Shown: positions 52,349 to 60,951, counted from the first letter of the stretch. The stretch: DNA of 64,000 nt from G963708325 sp963708325 (GCA_963708325.1 OY970203.1:868001-932000), one strand, 5' to 3'. Notes: generated by a model not told the origin, from the letters alone. A program made the numbers and translations.

Positions 52349-52762
52349 TCACCCGTTACGGAATCCCAGCTCGGCCTGGAACGCGTCGATGATCTCCGCG
52401 ACACGGGCGCCGGTCAGCCCGATCTGGGGGACGTCGAACGGCGGTGAGCAGAACAGCGCGGCCTCGTCGCCCTTCATCGGGTCGAACTCGGAGAAGCGCC
52501 TTACCTCGAAGCCGAGGATCGTTTCCGTGCGGGGATCGAAGCGGAGGCGAAGCCGGCCGAAGTAGACGAACCTGACGTCGGGGACCGAGATGGCGCCTGC
52601 CTCGAGCGCCCAGAAGTAATCGCTTCGCATGTCGTAGCCGACCGCCAGCGGCGCGCCGCTGGTGCGGAAACCGGGGCGGTTCTGCGCCATCGCCGGCCGA
52701 AGCGGCTCCGTGGGAGGGTCGGCTGGCATGACGTGGGCGTGAGGGTCGAGCGTTGCGGTCAC
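52349..52762 (-). CDS. hypothetical protein
   Basis: 137 residues, GTG start. Central segment YDMRSDYFWALEAGAISVPDVRFVYFGRLRLRFDPRTETILGFEVRRFSEFDP looks beta-rich, with no recognised family. It lies 18 bases upstream of the nuclease gene on the same strand, so may be co-transcribed. Confidence 0.5.
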   Translation of the reverse strand: MTATLDPHAHVMPADPPTEPLRPAMAQNRPGFRTSGAPLAVGYDMRSDYFWALEAGAISVPDVRFVYFGRLRLRFDPRTETILGFEVRRFSEFDPMKGDEAALFCSPPFDVPQIGLTGARVAEIIDAFQAELGFRNG

Positions 52763-52816
52763 GTCCTTCGAGTCGTGGCCGACAGCCAGGAGCTGACGAC
52801 GCCGTCTCGCCGAAGA

Positions 52817-53086
52817 TCAAGCCGTCGTGGTGACCCCGGCCTCGAGGTCCGCCACGATCAGCCCCAGTATCAAGCCGAGCAGCACCTGGCCCGCGTCCGA
52901 GTTCTCACTCAGCTCGCGCAGCCGCTCGGCGAAAAGGCGCCGCGTGGAGACGGTGATCCCGACGGATTCCTGCAGCAGCTCGACCGCCTCCAGGGTGAGA
53001 TTGGGGCCCTGGGCGCTCTGGACGGCGAGGAAGTCGGCGAAGCGGTCGAAGGCCTGCTCAAGCGTTGCGTCAACTGTCGTTTCCAT
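52817..53086 (-). CDS. small helical hypothetical protein
   Basis: 89 residues, METTVDATLEQAFDRFADFLAV start. Predicted mostly helical, with one hydrophobic stretch QVLLGLILGLIVADLEAGV near the C-terminus that could be a membrane or core helix. It is divergent from the sigma module, so could be regulated with it. No family recognised. Confidence 0.5.
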   Translation of the reverse strand: METTVDATLEQAFDRFADFLAVQSAQGPNLTLEAVELLQESVGITVSTRRLFAERLRELSENSDAGQVLLGLILGLIVADLEAGVTTTA

Positions 53087-53186
53087 GCGGAACGGGTCGG
53101 CCTCGATCGGCCGGTTCTGACGCGGCTCTCGACTCCAAGTTCCATCCGATACAAGCGATAGTCTGATGGGTTCGTCGCCCGGGGTA

Positions 53187-53208
53187 CGTCAGGTCTGCCG
53201 TCAGGTCT
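53187..53208 (+). repeat. two direct repeats upstream of the split sigma genes
   Basis: CGTCAGGTCT occurs at 53187-53196 and 53199-53208, a period of 12 bases. They lie 40-60 bases before GTG 53248, about 25-45 bases upstream of a TATCCC (53233-53238) that could be the -10. They may be binding sites for the XRE-like product or a specialised -35 region. Confidence 0.45.
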
Positions 53209-53247
53209 CGCGCCCGCCGCGCGACTTCCAACTATCCCCCTACTCAC

Positions 53248-53685
53248 GTGGCCCAATTCCGCGAGCGAAATGAGCAGGAACTCGACCGCCTCAGCGACGA
53301 GGAGCTCATCGAGTACATCGTCGCCGCGCGCGGCGCCGGCAAGCTCGACGCGGCGCGGGTCGGCCTCCAGGTCCTCGTCAAGGGCTACATGCCGAACATC
53401 GAGCGTCGGGTGCAGAACAAGATGCCGGAGGGAGACGACGCCGCGATCGACGAGGTCGCCGGCAACGCGATGCTGGCGGCGCTCGCCGCGGCCTTCAGCG
53501 GCGGCTCGATCGGCGAGTTTCGCAGCTGGCTGCACACGATCGTCGACCGCCGCATCGCCGACTGGTGGCGCCGCAAGCGCCTCGAGCGCACGCCGCTGGC
53601 CGACGAGCACGAGGGCGACGAGGACTTCAGGGAGGACGCCCCTCTGGTCGAGGACGAGACGGGAGCGGTCGACGTGAGGACGTGA
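53248..53685 (+). CDS. sigma factor region-2-like subunit
   Basis: 145 residues, GTG start without ribosome site. The segment AARVGLQVLVKGYMPNIERRVQNKMPEGDDAAIDEVAGNAMLAALAAAFSG-IGEFRSWLHTIVDRRIADWWRRKRLE has the helical pattern of sigma-70 region 2: DEVAGNAML in place of the DLVQE-type helix, and an F-R-x-W-L-x-x-I-x-x-R-R-I-A-D-x-W-R region 2.3/2.4. It ends in an acidic tail with no region 4. The stop overlaps the next start in GTGA, so the two halves are separate but coupled. Confidence 0.78.
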   Translation: MAQFRERNEQELDRLSDEELIEYIVAARGAGKLDAARVGLQVLVKGYMPNIERRVQNKMPEGDDAAIDEVAGNAMLAALAAAFSGGSIGEFRSWLHTIVDRRIADWWRRKRLERTPLADEHEGDEDFREDAPLVEDETGAVDVRT

Positions 53686-53954
53686 TCGACCAGGCCGTCG
53701 CCAAGTTCAACGAGCGGCACCGCAGGGTGATCGAGCTGCGCGTGTTCATGGGGATGACCGCAAAAGAGACCGCCGCGGAGATCAACCGCACGAACGGCGA
53801 CGACGACCCGATGACGGTGGCCAACGTCGACAAGATCACCAGCCGCTTTCGCAAGAAGCTGCGCGAGCTGCTCGAAAACGCCGAGCGCGTCGGTGACGAC
53901 GAGTCCGCCGGGGACGACGAGGACGACCCCGACGACGACGATAATCGGGAATGA
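53682..53954 (+). CDS. sigma factor region-4-like subunit
   Basis: 90 residues from GTG 53682. AVAKFNERHRRVIELRVFMGMTAKETAAEIN begins a region 4 helix-turn-helix (R-x-V-I-E-L-R-x-x-x-G-M-T-x-K-E-T-A), and TVANVDKITSRFRKKLRELL is the recognition helix region. It lies in a different frame from the region 2 gene, and an Asp/Glu-rich tail closes it. Together they resemble a single sigma factor split into two proteins, as in the Bacillus SigO-RsoA pair. Confidence 0.75.
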   Translation: MIDQAVAKFNERHRRVIELRVFMGMTAKETAAEINRTNGDDDPMTVANVDKITSRFRKKLRELLENAERVGDDESAGDDEDDPDDDDNRE

Positions 53955-53958
53955 GCCC

Positions 53959-54591
53959 ATGACCGACGTCGAACGGCTCTTCGACGAGTACATCGCGGAG
54001 CACAAAGCGGGCGGCCGGGCCGACCCGCGCGAGTTCCTGCGTCAGCTCGAGGGGACCGACCGTACCGAGCTGCAGGCGCTGATCGACGCCTACCTGCGCC
54101 AAGCGCCGCGGCAAGACTGGGATCCCGCCGGCTACCGCGGATCGAACGCCGAGCGCGTGGTCGACTCGCTGGAGCGATCGCTGGCGGGACAGGCGGGGCT
54201 GTGGCCGACGGTGCTGCCGGAACTGCGAACCAGCGCGGAGGTGAGGCGAGCCGACCTCGCCCGCCGGCTGGCCGAGGCGCTGGGGGTCACCGACCGCACC
54301 GAGAAGGTCGCCGGCTACTACCACGAGATGGAGCAGGGCCTGCTGCCGGCGTCAGGCGTGTCGCAGCGCGTGCTCGAGGCGCTGGGCAGAATCGTCGGGG
54401 TCAGTGCCGACTCGCTGCGCCGAATGGGCGAGGCCCTGGAGCCGGGGGGCCCGGGGCCGGCGGAGAAGGTGTTCGCGCGGACGGCTGCGCCGTCGGAATA
54501 TGCGGCGGAACCGCCTCCAGCCCAGGCTTCGCCGGCGGCCCGTCCCGAAGCCGAGTGGGACGAAGTCGACGAGCTGTTCCGCGGCGGCTGA
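53959..54591 (+). CDS. XRE-like helix-turn-helix protein of the sigma module
   Basis: 210 residues from ATG 53959, 4 bases after the previous stop. The N-terminal 70 residues (TDVERLFDEYIAEHKAGGRADPREFLRQLEG) are acidic and helical. Residues about 95-160 (VRRADLARRLAEALGVTDRTEKVAGYYHEMEQGLLPASGVSQRVLEALGRIVGVSADSLRRM) have an XRE-type layout. The Pro/Ala-rich tail ends in WDEVDELFRGG. It might be the repressor or anti-sigma-like partner cleaved by the ImmA-like protease downstream. Confidence 0.65.
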   Translation: MTDVERLFDEYIAEHKAGGRADPREFLRQLEGTDRTELQALIDAYLRQAPRQDWDPAGYRGSNAERVVDSLERSLAGQAGLWPTVLPELRTSAEVRRADLARRLAEALGVTDRTEKVAGYYHEMEQGLLPASGVSQRVLEALGRIVGVSADSLRRMGEALEPGGPGPAEKVFARTAAPSEYAAEPPPAQASPAARPEAEWDEVDELFRGG

Positions 54592-54660
54592 CTCGATATT
54601 CGGCGGTATCCCTGCCTGTGACCGTCAGATCAGGCTGTTTCGAACCGACTAGGCGATGAG

Positions 54661-54900
54661 ATGACCGAGCGTCTTTACGACCCCATACTCGTCTTTCGCT
54701 TCGCCCTCGCCGAGGGCGATGGCGCTCTGGCCAGACTCCTGGCCCGCGTCATGCGCCGCGACCGGATCCTCAGCCGGAGGCTCGATTCCGAGCTGCGGCT
54801 GATGCCGCGCGGAGCGTTCGGAGCGGGCGACACCCCGCTCGCCGAGCGCGTGCTCGCCAGGCTGTACAGGTTGATGGGCCTCGGTCGCAACTACGGCTAG
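54661..54900 (+). CDS. 79-residue basic protein of the sigma module
   Basis: 79 residues, MTERLYDPILVFRFALAEGDGALARLLARVMRRDRILSRRL. Helical with many Arg and Leu; no family. Its stop TAG is also the first part of the -10 TAGGAT of the protease gene. Location between the XRE-like and protease genes suggests part of the same unit. Confidence 0.55.
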   Translation: MTERLYDPILVFRFALAEGDGALARLLARVMRRDRILSRRLDSELRLMPRGAFGAGDTPLAERVLARLYRLMGLGRNYG

Positions 54901-54903
54901 GAT
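54898..54903 (+). promoter_or_regulatory. -10 element TAGGAT, leaderless start of the ImmA-like gene
   Basis: TAGGAT overlaps the previous stop codon and lies 8 bases before GTG 54912, so the protease gene can be transcribed on its own. Confidence 0.55.
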
Positions 54904-54911
54904 CGCGCCGA

Positions 54912-55493
54912 GTGGAGCCCGAGCGGGTCGAGCTGATCGAGCGCCGCGCCGAGGAGATCCTCGCGCAGGTGCCCTGCTACGTCTGGGACGGCAGCCTTCC
55001 GGTCGGAATCGAGGACATCGTCAACGACTGCTTTGGGCTCAATGTGCGGGTGGTCGACGACATGACCGCGGCCCCCGGCTGCCCCGAGCTCGAGCCCGGC
55101 CAGTCGATCTCGGGCCTTCTGCTCGTCTCGCGCGGCGAGATCTGGGTCAACGCAGACGAAGCCCGCCAGTGGCCGCCGCGAAAGCGCTTTAGTATCGGCC
55201 ACGAGCTGGGCCACTGGGACCTCCACCGCACGGGTCAGCAATCGCTGTTCTGCCGCTCGACGACGGTGGACGATGGCGGCCCGACCGCCGCCAAGGAACC
55301 TGAGCCCCGCCCGGTGACCGAAGAGGAGGCCAACATCTTCTCCGCCGCACTGCTCATGCCGGCCCACCTCATCGGTGAGCACTACGAGCGGTTGCGCGGC
55401 GAGCGGGACCTGTTCGAGCGGATGTGCGACCTTTTTCAGGCATCGGGTGCGGCGATGAGTCGGCGGTTGCGGGCGGTGATTCCCGCGAGATGA
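54912..55493 (+). CDS. ImmA/IrrE-family metallopeptidase
   Basis: 193 residues. The zinc motif is HELGHWDLH (His-Glu-x-x-His) at about residues 97-105, and the downstream acidic/metal helix is EEEANIFSAALLMPAHLI, the normal E-x-x-A-x-x-F-A-x-x-L-L-M-P signature. Family members cut XRE-type repressors (ImmR, DdrO) in response to stress or mobile-element induction. Here the XRE-like protein upstream is the natural candidate substrate. It has its own leaderless promoter. Confidence 0.9.
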   Translation: MEPERVELIERRAEEILAQVPCYVWDGSLPVGIEDIVNDCFGLNVRVVDDMTAAPGCPELEPGQSISGLLLVSRGEIWVNADEARQWPPRKRFSIGHELGHWDLHRTGQQSLFCRSTTVDDGGPTAAKEPEPRPVTEEEANIFSAALLMPAHLIGEHYERLRGERDLFERMCDLFQASGAAMSRRLRAVIPAR

Positions 55494-55608
55494 GGCACGC
55501 TTGTAGGCGCGGGCTGGTCAACGGTTCCCGGTCGATGGCGCGCTGTCGGGCTCACCAATCGCAAAAAGACACACGATCGGTCGCCTGAGGAATCGGCCGC
55601 GACGACTA

Positions 55609-56514
55609 TCAGGTGCCAGCCTCGGCGGCTTCGAGTTCCGCCAAGGTCTTGCGTTGCTTGTCGCTCCATTCCTTACGGCCGTTCGCCGTACGTCCCAGCA
55701 GCAGGGCAGCCGCGAGGGAAGGTGAACTAAAGACGTAGTCCTGAGTTAGCAGTAGACCCCCAGACGGAGTGGGCTCGAGCACTCCCTGTTCGCGGAGTTC
55801 CTTTCGCAGGGCAACCATCTTGGGATACGAGTCTGCAGACTTGACCATGTTCTTTCGCGCAGTCGCACCAGCGAACACTAAGAAGCCCTCATCGGTACGT
55901 TGCCCCACCGCGTCGGTGTCCCTGCCCTTCAGGCTCAATCGCTCCTTCGACTGCTTCTTGGGCATCTCGAAGGCCGATACACCAAGGATCGGGTAGACGA
56001 CGAGCATCTCTCGAAGAAAGGTGTTCATATCCGCGGCCTCGCTCTCCCCCAGGTGCTGGACTGACCACTGGCTGTTGATTAGCGTGGCGCGCTTTGCCTT
56101 GGCCGCCCTGTCTAGCAGCTCCGCCTCGAGATATTTGGTGTGACTCACGTTGAGGCCGTCTCCGATCCCAACGAAAACGACGGCCTCGGTCCAAAAGTCG
56201 TAACCGTTGAGATGGTTGTTGAGCCTGTCCCGGACCTTTCCCTCGCCAACATAGATTTCCGGACGCTCTTCCGTCGGATCACCGATGAGCACGTAGATGC
56301 CTTGCTTTGCGAATTCCTCGCGCTTGCGGACGCCCTTATAGGCGTTTCGCGAGAAGCGCAGCGCAATGCCCGTCCAGTTCGGCTTTGTCACGATCCACAG
56401 TCCGTCAGGCGGGCCTTCGGCCAGGAAAACATGGATCGTCGACGGCGGGGGCGTGGTCCCGTCCACCTGAACGAGTCTACCCCGGCCGTTCGGGGGATCG
56501 CGACTGGAGTCCAT
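55609..56514 (-). CDS. GIY-YIG nuclease domain protein with DUF4357
   Basis: 301 residues. GIYVLIGDPTEERPEIYVGEGKVRDRLNNHL (about residues 72-102) has the GIY and YVG strands, Arg and downstream residues of the GIY-YIG fold. The C-terminal about 60 residues (MVALRKELREQGVLE..LLLTQDYVFSSPSLAAALLLGRTANGRKEW) match DUF4357. This pairing is common in accessory defence or mobile regions; many such proteins act as nucleases with unknown targets. Codon use looks less GC-biased than in the neighbours, suggesting transfer. ATG 56514; divergent from the ARPP-1 gene. Confidence 0.85.
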   Translation of the reverse strand: MDSSRDPPNGRGRLVQVDGTTPPPSTIHVFLAEGPPDGLWIVTKPNWTGIALRFSRNAYKGVRKREEFAKQGIYVLIGDPTEERPEIYVGEGKVRDRLNNHLNGYDFWTEAVVFVGIGDGLNVSHTKYLEAELLDRAAKAKRATLINSQWSVQHLGESEAADMNTFLREMLVVYPILGVSAFEMPKKQSKERLSLKGRDTDAVGQRTDEGFLVFAGATARKNMVKSADSYPKMVALRKELREQGVLEPTPSGGLLLTQDYVFSSPSLAAALLLGRTANGRKEWSDKQRKTLAELEAAEAGT

Positions 56515-56671
56515 GCTCCAGCTTTGGCTCGATGTCTGTGAGGACGGTCGATTTCCCAGCTGGTCGATCTGCGCAGGCGATCCGCCGCAATGGGCGGCGA
56601 CGTCGGCGAACCCGACGGCAGCGCGGGCCCCAGCGGTTCGGCGCGCGCCTCAGCGGTAGCTGAACTCGCGC

Positions 56672-56701
56672 GAGCAGGGCGGGTGTCAGAAAACCCGCCC
56701 T
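56672..56701. promoter_or_regulatory. perfect 11-bp inverted repeat with 8-base loop
   Basis: GCAGGGCGGGT (56672-56682) pairs exactly with ACCCGCCCTGC (56691-56701). It lies 35 bases before ATG 56736 and its AAGGAG site. A weak pyrimidine stretch follows, so it could be a 5' regulatory hairpin, a transcription barrier between divergent genes or an operator. Confidence 0.5.
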
Positions 56702-56735
56702 GCTTACGACTACCCCTTTCTACCAAGGAGATCCG

Positions 56736-57740
56736 ATGCCCAAGACAGCTTCAAGCCCCACCCTCGACCAGTACCTCAGCGAGCCCCTGCGCATCGGCGA
56801 GCCCGACGTCTCCGGGCCGCTTGCCGTCTTCCCGATCTTCGGCCCCGAGCCGAAGCAGCCGTACGCGTCCTTCGCCCAGGGTCGCGAACGCGGCGTGGAA
56901 ATCAAGGAGGTCGAGCATGCCGCCTCCGTCAACGACCTGACCGTCGCCAACCCGACCGACACCCCCGTCCTTCTCTACGACGGCGAGGAGGTCCTGGGCG
57001 CCCAGCAGAACCGCACTCTCGACATCACCGTTCTGGTGGCCGCCGGCGCCACGATCAAGGTGCCGGTGAGCTGCGTCGAGGTCGGCCGCTGGGAGCACAG
57101 CCGCCACGCCGATGCCTTCGCGCCCTCCCCTCAGACCGCTTACCCGGAGCTGCGGCGAGCGAGGTCGCGGTGGGTCCGCGAGCGCGCCGTCGCCGGCCTG
57201 CAGGCCCGCGCCGACCAGGGCGAGGTGTGGGACGAGGTGGCGGCGAAGTCGGCACGGATGCAGGCCGGTTCCTCAACCGGAGCGATGCACGACATATACG
57301 AGCAACGGCGGGACCGCCTCGGCGAGCTTCGCCGGGCAATCGAGCTGCACGACGGCCAGTGCGGCGCGCTGGTTGCCGTCGGCGGCAAGTTCAGCGTCTT
57401 CGACTACGTCAGCCGCGGGGAGGTATTCGCCAGCCTGCATGCCCCGCTGGTTGAGGGTTACGCGCTCGATGCGCTCGAGGCAAAGGACGTTGACACTCCC
57501 GCACTTGGCGAGGCCGAGGGCGTTGTCTCGCTGATCTGCGGCGCCGAGATTGAGGACCACGCCATTGTCGGGCTCGGCAGGATGCTGGTCATCGGCTCTG
57601 ACGGCATTGGCGCCGCCGGACTATCGGTGGAGCGCGAGCTGGTTCAGCTAACCGCCTTCCCAGGTGACGAGTTCGGCGCGGATCGTGTGAGGACGGTGCG
57701 GGGCGGAAGCATCAGCCGGCCATCGCCGCGGGGGGAATGA
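56736..57740 (+). CDS. ARPP-1 domain protein (DUF6569)
   Basis: 334 residues. GPLAVFPIFGPEPKQPYASFAQG at about 26-48, VANPTDTPVLLYDGEEVLGAQQNRTLDITVLVAAGATIKVPVSCVEVGRW at about 70-119 and ALVAVGGKFSVFD near 215 are the hallmark segments of ARPP-1 (associated with ADP-ribosylglycohydrolase and rhodanese-phosphatase genes). Function unknown. AAGGAG at 5-6 bases before ATG 56736. Between two accessory genes, probably a passenger of the same island. Confidence 0.82.
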   Translation: MPKTASSPTLDQYLSEPLRIGEPDVSGPLAVFPIFGPEPKQPYASFAQGRERGVEIKEVEHAASVNDLTVANPTDTPVLLYDGEEVLGAQQNRTLDITVLVAAGATIKVPVSCVEVGRWEHSRHADAFAPSPQTAYPELRRARSRWVRERAVAGLQARADQGEVWDEVAAKSARMQAGSSTGAMHDIYEQRRDRLGELRRAIELHDGQCGALVAVGGKFSVFDYVSRGEVFASLHAPLVEGYALDALEAKDVDTPALGEAEGVVSLICGAEIEDHAIVGLGRMLVIGSDGIGAAGLSVERELVQLTAFPGDEFGADRVRTVRGGSISRPSPRGE

Positions 57741-58030
57741 TCAAACTGACTTCCCGGTAGGCTCGCCGCGTAAGTTGCAGAAGTCGCGGTGAGCGGCGGT
57801 GAGGCGCTGCTTAATGAAGGACGCCCGGGTGTTGACTGATGGCGGATGGCAACCAAGTGGTCCGCTAGTGCGGTCCAGAGCTTTGCCGCGCCTCGCTGCT
57901 TTGAAGCCCCCTCCGCCGCCAGCGCCGGAGCCGTGAAGCCGCAGCGGACACAACGCAATCCCAAGCGCCCCAGGCCCGAACCCGTCGTGTCGGATCGGGC
58001 CCGTGGACTCGTAACGACGCAGCGGCCCGA

Positions 58031-59209
58031 ATGAGCAGCGTTACGTGGATTGTGGGGACCCTGCGCGAGCAGGACGAGCTGCTCGGGCTTGAGTCGGACA
58101 CGAGCGCGGACTCGCGTGATGTTCTCGGCATAGGGACTCTGCGCGACACGATCGCGGACGCGTTCTTCCCGGGGATCACGACGCAGCAGACGCGAGCGAA
58201 GTACTTCCTGTTCATACCGGCCATGTACACAAAGCTCGAGAGCGAGTCCACGGGGGACAGCGAGGCACGGATTCACGAGCTCGAGAACGAGCTACTGCAA
58301 CGGCTTAGGCGCGGGGTGGACAAGCACGGAGACGACGGGATCATCGGCCAGAAGCATTGGACGGTCCCGATGCGCCCGGCGAGCGAGATCTATTGGAGCG
58401 GCCTGCGCACGTGGAGGATCAGGCTGTTTCGGAATCCGCGTCGCGAGTACCACCGGATACTCGACGCGCGCCTCCTGTCAGCCGGCGGGCGGCTCTCCGA
58501 GGATGAGCCGGAACCTTCTGACGAACCCCGATGGCGCCTGCCTGACGACATCGCGCGGCTATTCACCACCGAAACCCTGGACTTGACTCGCTCCGAGGCG
58601 CAGTTCCTCCGGGAACGCATCCTCGCAATCAAGGATCGCCCGCATACGTCGCTGCTGAAGTACCTGGTCGACGCAACGCCCGGCGAGCTGCCCGGATCCC
58701 TTCGGGGTGGCGCCCTGCCGGCAGGCGCGCCGCTACGGCCCCTCCTCGGTGATGCTGGCCGGCTTGGCGCCGCGATCCATGGGGCGATGCTGCTCTACAA
58801 CACGGGATGTGCCGCACTCCGAAAGGACCCTACGGAGGGGCGGTGGCGTGCGCAGTTCTCCAGCTGGCGGACAAGGCATGGGGAAACCAAGTGGCGGAGC
58901 TGGAACCTCGACGTGTTCTGGCAGCGGGTAGAGGAACTCGACCGGGGACCCGATGCCCGCGGCGTGACGGGCGGCTTTGTACGTGAGCTCGTCGAGCTTC
59001 TCCGCACCGACGTCACGCAACAAGAGCTGCTTGATCTGCTCACCGATAGGGAGGCCCAGGTCAAGCCTGGGCGTGCGCGACTGCTCGGTCACGAGCTCCT
59101 CGAGGATTGGAATTCCGACGTGGGAGTCGGCGCGGGCGAGATGTCTTACCGCTGGCCAACGGCCCGGGCCGTCCTCACCGACATCCGTAACGGCCTGGGG
59201 CGACGGTAG
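58031..59209 (+). CDS. DUF6361 family protein
   Basis: 392 residues. The segment VLGIGTLRDTIADAFFPGITTQQTRAKYFLFIPAMY (about 33-68) is the signature of DUF6361. The remaining sequence is mixed helix with no known catalytic motif. A following motif in the family, PTEEYWSGLxxWGI-like, appears as PASEIYWSGLRTWRI (about 116-130). It is first in a three-gene operon: its stop TAG shares a base with the PLD gene start (TAGTG). The family has no established function; its neighbours point to nucleic-acid restriction. Confidence 0.85.
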   Translation: MSSVTWIVGTLREQDELLGLESDTSADSRDVLGIGTLRDTIADAFFPGITTQQTRAKYFLFIPAMYTKLESESTGDSEARIHELENELLQRLRRGVDKHGDDGIIGQKHWTVPMRPASEIYWSGLRTWRIRLFRNPRREYHRILDARLLSAGGRLSEDEPEPSDEPRWRLPDDIARLFTTETLDLTRSEAQFLRERILAIKDRPHTSLLKYLVDATPGELPGSLRGGALPAGAPLRPLLGDAGRLGAAIHGAMLLYNTGCAALRKDPTEGRWRAQFSSWRTRHGETKWRSWNLDVFWQRVEELDRGPDARGVTGGFVRELVELLRTDVTQQELLDLLTDREAQVKPGRARLLGHELLEDWNSDVGVGAGEMSYRWPTARAVLTDIRNGLGRR

Positions 59210-60951
59210 TGCTGCGCACCGACGACCTGCTCGTACTTGGGGAGGCTCTGCGTCCGCCAGACGGATACGAGGGTGACGCGCTCATGGCGTGGTCGTACTC
59301 GCTCGATCTGGGGATGGCCCTGGCGCTCCCGCTTTCGTTTCTACGCGGTCGCGATCGGGCCGGGGAGGATCCTGCCGACGTGCCGGCCTGGGACCTGATC
59401 GAGGCGCTGCGGACACGGCCCGAAAACTTCCGCATCTTCTGCGACGCGCGCTCGATCTACTCCCCCGCCAAGGCCATCGCCCACCTACTGCCGTTCCTGC
59501 AATCGATGGTCATTCCCGTCGGGATACCGCAACGGACGTTCATGCGGCGCCCCTCGTTCCACCCGAAGCTGGTGCTCGCGAGGTACAAGGCGACGGGTAG
59601 GACTAACCGCCTGCGCGCCGTGTGCATGAGCCGAAACCTCACGACTGGAGGGTCGCTGGACGTCGGCGTCGCGGTCGATAGTGACGAACAAGCTGACCGA
59701 AGCGGGCAGGGCAGCGAGGAGCTCGCAGACGCAATCGAAGCGGTGGCGGGGTGGGCGACGGACGCCAACGATGCGACGACGGCCTTCGTAGAGAGCCTCG
59801 CCGCGGATGTCCGCTCTTGTGCCTGGCGACCTCCGGCGCCGTTCACGAGCGTCAGGTTTGTCCCGCTCGGCTTTACCGACGAGCGCGGCGATCCCGCGCT
59901 CCTTCGTGGCAATGAAGAGCGGATCCTGGTCGTCTCACCGTTCCTGCATCGCGTGCGCTTGGCAGCGCTCGCCGAGACCGGCGCGAATCACCGTCTGATC
60001 AGCGAGCGCGCAGCCCTGAGAACGCTCGCACCGGACTTCCTTGCTGACTCCTTTGCGTCCGTGGAGCGGTTGTCGGGAGAGGGGATCGGGCGTGCAGGGC
60101 TCCACGCAAAGCTCTACATCTGCGAGGGCGGTCACCAAGCTCGCTGGCTGGTCGGTTCAGCGAACGCAACGAAGGCGGCGGTGACCAGGAACGCGGAGCT
60201 GCTTGTCGAGCTGGTCGGCGATGTCGATGAGGTCGGCATCGAGCCGACGCTCGAGGAGGGCCTCAGCGAGGTAGTGACCACGTTCCAACCAGGTGACGTC
60301 CTGCCACGGGATGAACCCCACCCTCTCGAGGACGCGTTGGCCGAGTTGGCGACGCGCGCGATTCGCGCCGATGTGCGGGCAACGGACGGCGACATGATGG
60401 ATGCCCGGATCGGGATCGAAGGAGGGCACTCGATCGACCACAGGATGACCGTCCGTTTCGCCGGCGGGGCACATGAGGCCGACCTACCCACAAGGGGCAC
60501 GGCGACGCTGCGGGTGGGCCGGAGGGAGCTCTCGACCTTCCTCGTCATCTCGATTCCCGATGCAAGCCCGCCGCTCTCTCGGACAGTCGTCGCCGAGCTG
60601 GTGGGTGTTTCGCTCGATGATCTGAAGCGCGAGATCCGACGCGAGCTTGTCCCGGATCCGATGGCGCTCTTGCTCGCCTTGGTCGCCGGTGCTGAAGACT
60701 CCCTGCTGCCGACGCTGGACTTCGAGGACAGCAGCCCCGAGGAGGCCGACCATCCCAAAGACGAAGGCGAGGTCCGGGCGGTCCCCGAGCAGCGGCTTCT
60801 CGAGCCGCTCTTGCGACTCCTCCGCGACGACCGGGATGACAGCGGAAAACGGCTCGATGACCTGCAAGTGAGGTTCGAGGAGCTGCGTGACGACCTCGAG
60901 AGTGAGGTGGTCGAGATGTGGGACACCCTGATGAGCGCGAGGCTGCGCTGA
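59209..60951 (+). CDS. phospholipase-D-like nuclease
   Basis: 580 residues, GTG start. Two HKD-type half sites are visible: SFHPKLVLARY with SRNLTTGG (H118, K120, then Asn) and GLHAKLYICEGG with LVGSANATKAAVTRNAELLVEL (H299, K301, then GSAN). The second has Glu in place of the usual Asp (HxKx4E). PLD nucleases of this kind cut DNA or RNA. The last about 100 residues are a helical coiled-coil-like domain (LRDDRDDSGKRLDDLQVRFEELRDDLESEV). Overlaps the helicase gene. Confidence 0.85.
   Translation: MLRTDDLLVLGEALRPPDGYEGDALMAWSYSLDLGMALALPLSFLRGRDRAGEDPADVPAWDLIEALRTRPENFRIFCDARSIYSPAKAIAHLLPFLQSMVIPVGIPQRTFMRRPSFHPKLVLARYKATGRTNRLRAVCMSRNLTTGGSLDVGVAVDSDEQADRSGQGSEELADAIEAVAGWATDANDATTAFVESLAADVRSCAWRPPAPFTSVRFVPLGFTDERGDPALLRGNEERILVVSPFLHRVRLAALAETGANHRLISERAALRTLAPDFLADSFASVERLSGEGIGRAGLHAKLYICEGGHQARWLVGSANATKAAVTRNAELLVELVGDVDEVGIEPTLEEGLSEVVTTFQPGDVLPRDEPHPLEDALAELATRAIRADVRATDGDMMDARIGIEGGHSIDHRMTVRFAGGAHEADLPTRGTATLRVGRRELSTFLVISIPDASPPLSRTVVAELVGVSLDDLKREIRRELVPDPMALLLALVAGAEDSLLPTLDFEDSSPEEADHPKDEGEVRAVPEQRLLEPLLRLLRDDRDDSGKRLDDLQVRFEELRDDLESEVVEMWDTLMSARLR

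Noticed and set aside
53670..53700. Sigma gene as a frameshifted pseudogene
   Set aside because: Not excluded, but the exact GTGA overlap matches functional junctions elsewhere in the window, and both halves are otherwise intact.
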